NCBI GenBank assembly: GCA_003456095.1
Contig: DMPF01000080.1
Span: forward strand, 1 to 5,197
Origin: Bacillota bacterium
GTDB lineage: Bacteria; Bacillota; Dethiobacteria; DTU022; UBA8154
Direction: 5' to 3'
DNA: 5,197 nucleotides
Below are positions 4,945 through 5,197 of this stretch, piece after piece. Under the pieces are notes generated by a model. The model had not been told where the DNA came from. It worked only from the letters and a program-made list of their open reading frames with translations, and searched no databases. Position 1 is the stretch's first letter, and every line of letters begins with the position of its first letter. The translations under genes were made by a program, and so were the position numbers.

Positions 4945-5197
4945 CTATTTCTTATCATATTTTCCTTCAAACAGCGGGTAATTATTTTGATATTCCCATC
5001 TCCTAATTTGTTCCATGAAGGCCCGGAGCAGATCCCGATCCTTAAAACCGTTTTTTTCCACGCCGCTGCTCACATCCACGCCAAAAGAATTTAGCGTATC
5101 CAGCGCTTTAAGAACATTGCCCGCATGCAAGCCGCCGGCAAGAATAAGGGGAAGGGGGAAACCACTCCTGCCGGAAAGCGGCCGTCTTTGCCGCCCC
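4945..5197 (-). CDS. trpF: Phosphoribosylanthranilate isomerase, C-terminal part (5' partial)
   Basis: TrpF converts N-(5-phosphoribosyl)anthranilate to the 1-(2-carboxyphenylamino) ribulose phosphate in tryptophan synthesis; it is a cytoplasmic TIM-barrel enzyme. The visible frame (about 84 codons to the stop at 4945) contains the hallmarks of the last barrel strands: LILAGGL followed by HAGNV, then GVDVSSGVE with the phosphate-binding backbone, then GFKDRDLLRAF as the closing helix. After the usual end of the family there is a polar tail of about 20 residues ending KYDKK. A TTG at 5130 could be mistaken for a start but is the Leu of AGGL, so the gene continues past the right edge, where other trp genes would be expected. 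No independent terminator is seen other than the hairpin at 4828-4845. Confidence 0.9.
   Translation of the reverse strand, partial: GRQRRPLSGRSGFPLPLILAGGLHAGNVLKALDTLNSFGVDVSSGVEKNGFKDRDLLRAFMEQIRRWEYQNNYPLFEGKYDKK

Noticed and set aside
5148..5197. Possible frameshift in trpF at the G5/G4 tracts (5148-5158), since another frame upstream (AAKTAAFRQEW) also looks like a helix.
   Set aside because: The unshifted frame reads continuously to the edge (RRPLSGRSGFPLPLILAGGL), which fits the TrpF helix-strand layout, so no frameshift is needed. The segment is too short to decide; upstream sequence would settle it.

Overview
The window looks like a chromosomal segment from an anaerobic Firmicute, perhaps of the Desulfotomaculum/Pelotomaculum/Moorella type. 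This is inferred from AGGAGG-like ribosome binding sites, U-tract hairpin terminators, mid-range base composition, a perfect Spo0A-box heptamer and a BamA/BadI-like acyl-CoA enzyme. No marker gene fixes the taxonomy. No rRNA, tRNA, CRISPR array or mobile element is visible, and no gene-free stretch exceeds 160 bases.

Layout. From the left edge to 1850 (+) runs one long open frame that enters from outside the window. It ends in a PAS domain, a GGDEF domain with intact GGDEF and I-site motifs, and a degenerate HD-GYP domain. The roughly 140 residues before the PAS domain resemble the C-terminal end of SelA (L-seryl-tRNA(Sec) selenium transferase), with no stop between, so the frame reads as a SelA-like/c-di-GMP-signalling fusion. 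It converges on, and overlaps by 4 bases, a minus-strand pair encoding a FetAB-type (UPF0014) ABC transporter: ATPase 2640-3284 and permease 1847-2638. Upstream of fetA is a small unrecognised protein (3347-3694), then a strong intrinsic terminator (3739-3768).

Next on the minus strand is a 324-residue crotonase-fold enzyme (3813-4787). It has BamA/BadI/MenB-like active-site features and a C-terminal four-cysteine zinc ribbon. Before it lies a 157-base leader region with an extended -10 promoter, three helices packed end to end with no spacer bases, a U-tract after the last helix, and a Spo0A-box heptamer inside the first loop. At the right edge is the C-terminal end of trpF, on the minus strand.

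All genes from trpF to fetB run on the minus strand but probably form at least three transcription units: trpF, the crotonase gene, and the small gene with fetAB, the last perhaps having its own weak promoter. The most interesting items are the SelA-like/PAS-GGDEF-HD-GYP fusion, the structured leader before the crotonase gene, and the crotonase/zinc-ribbon fusion.
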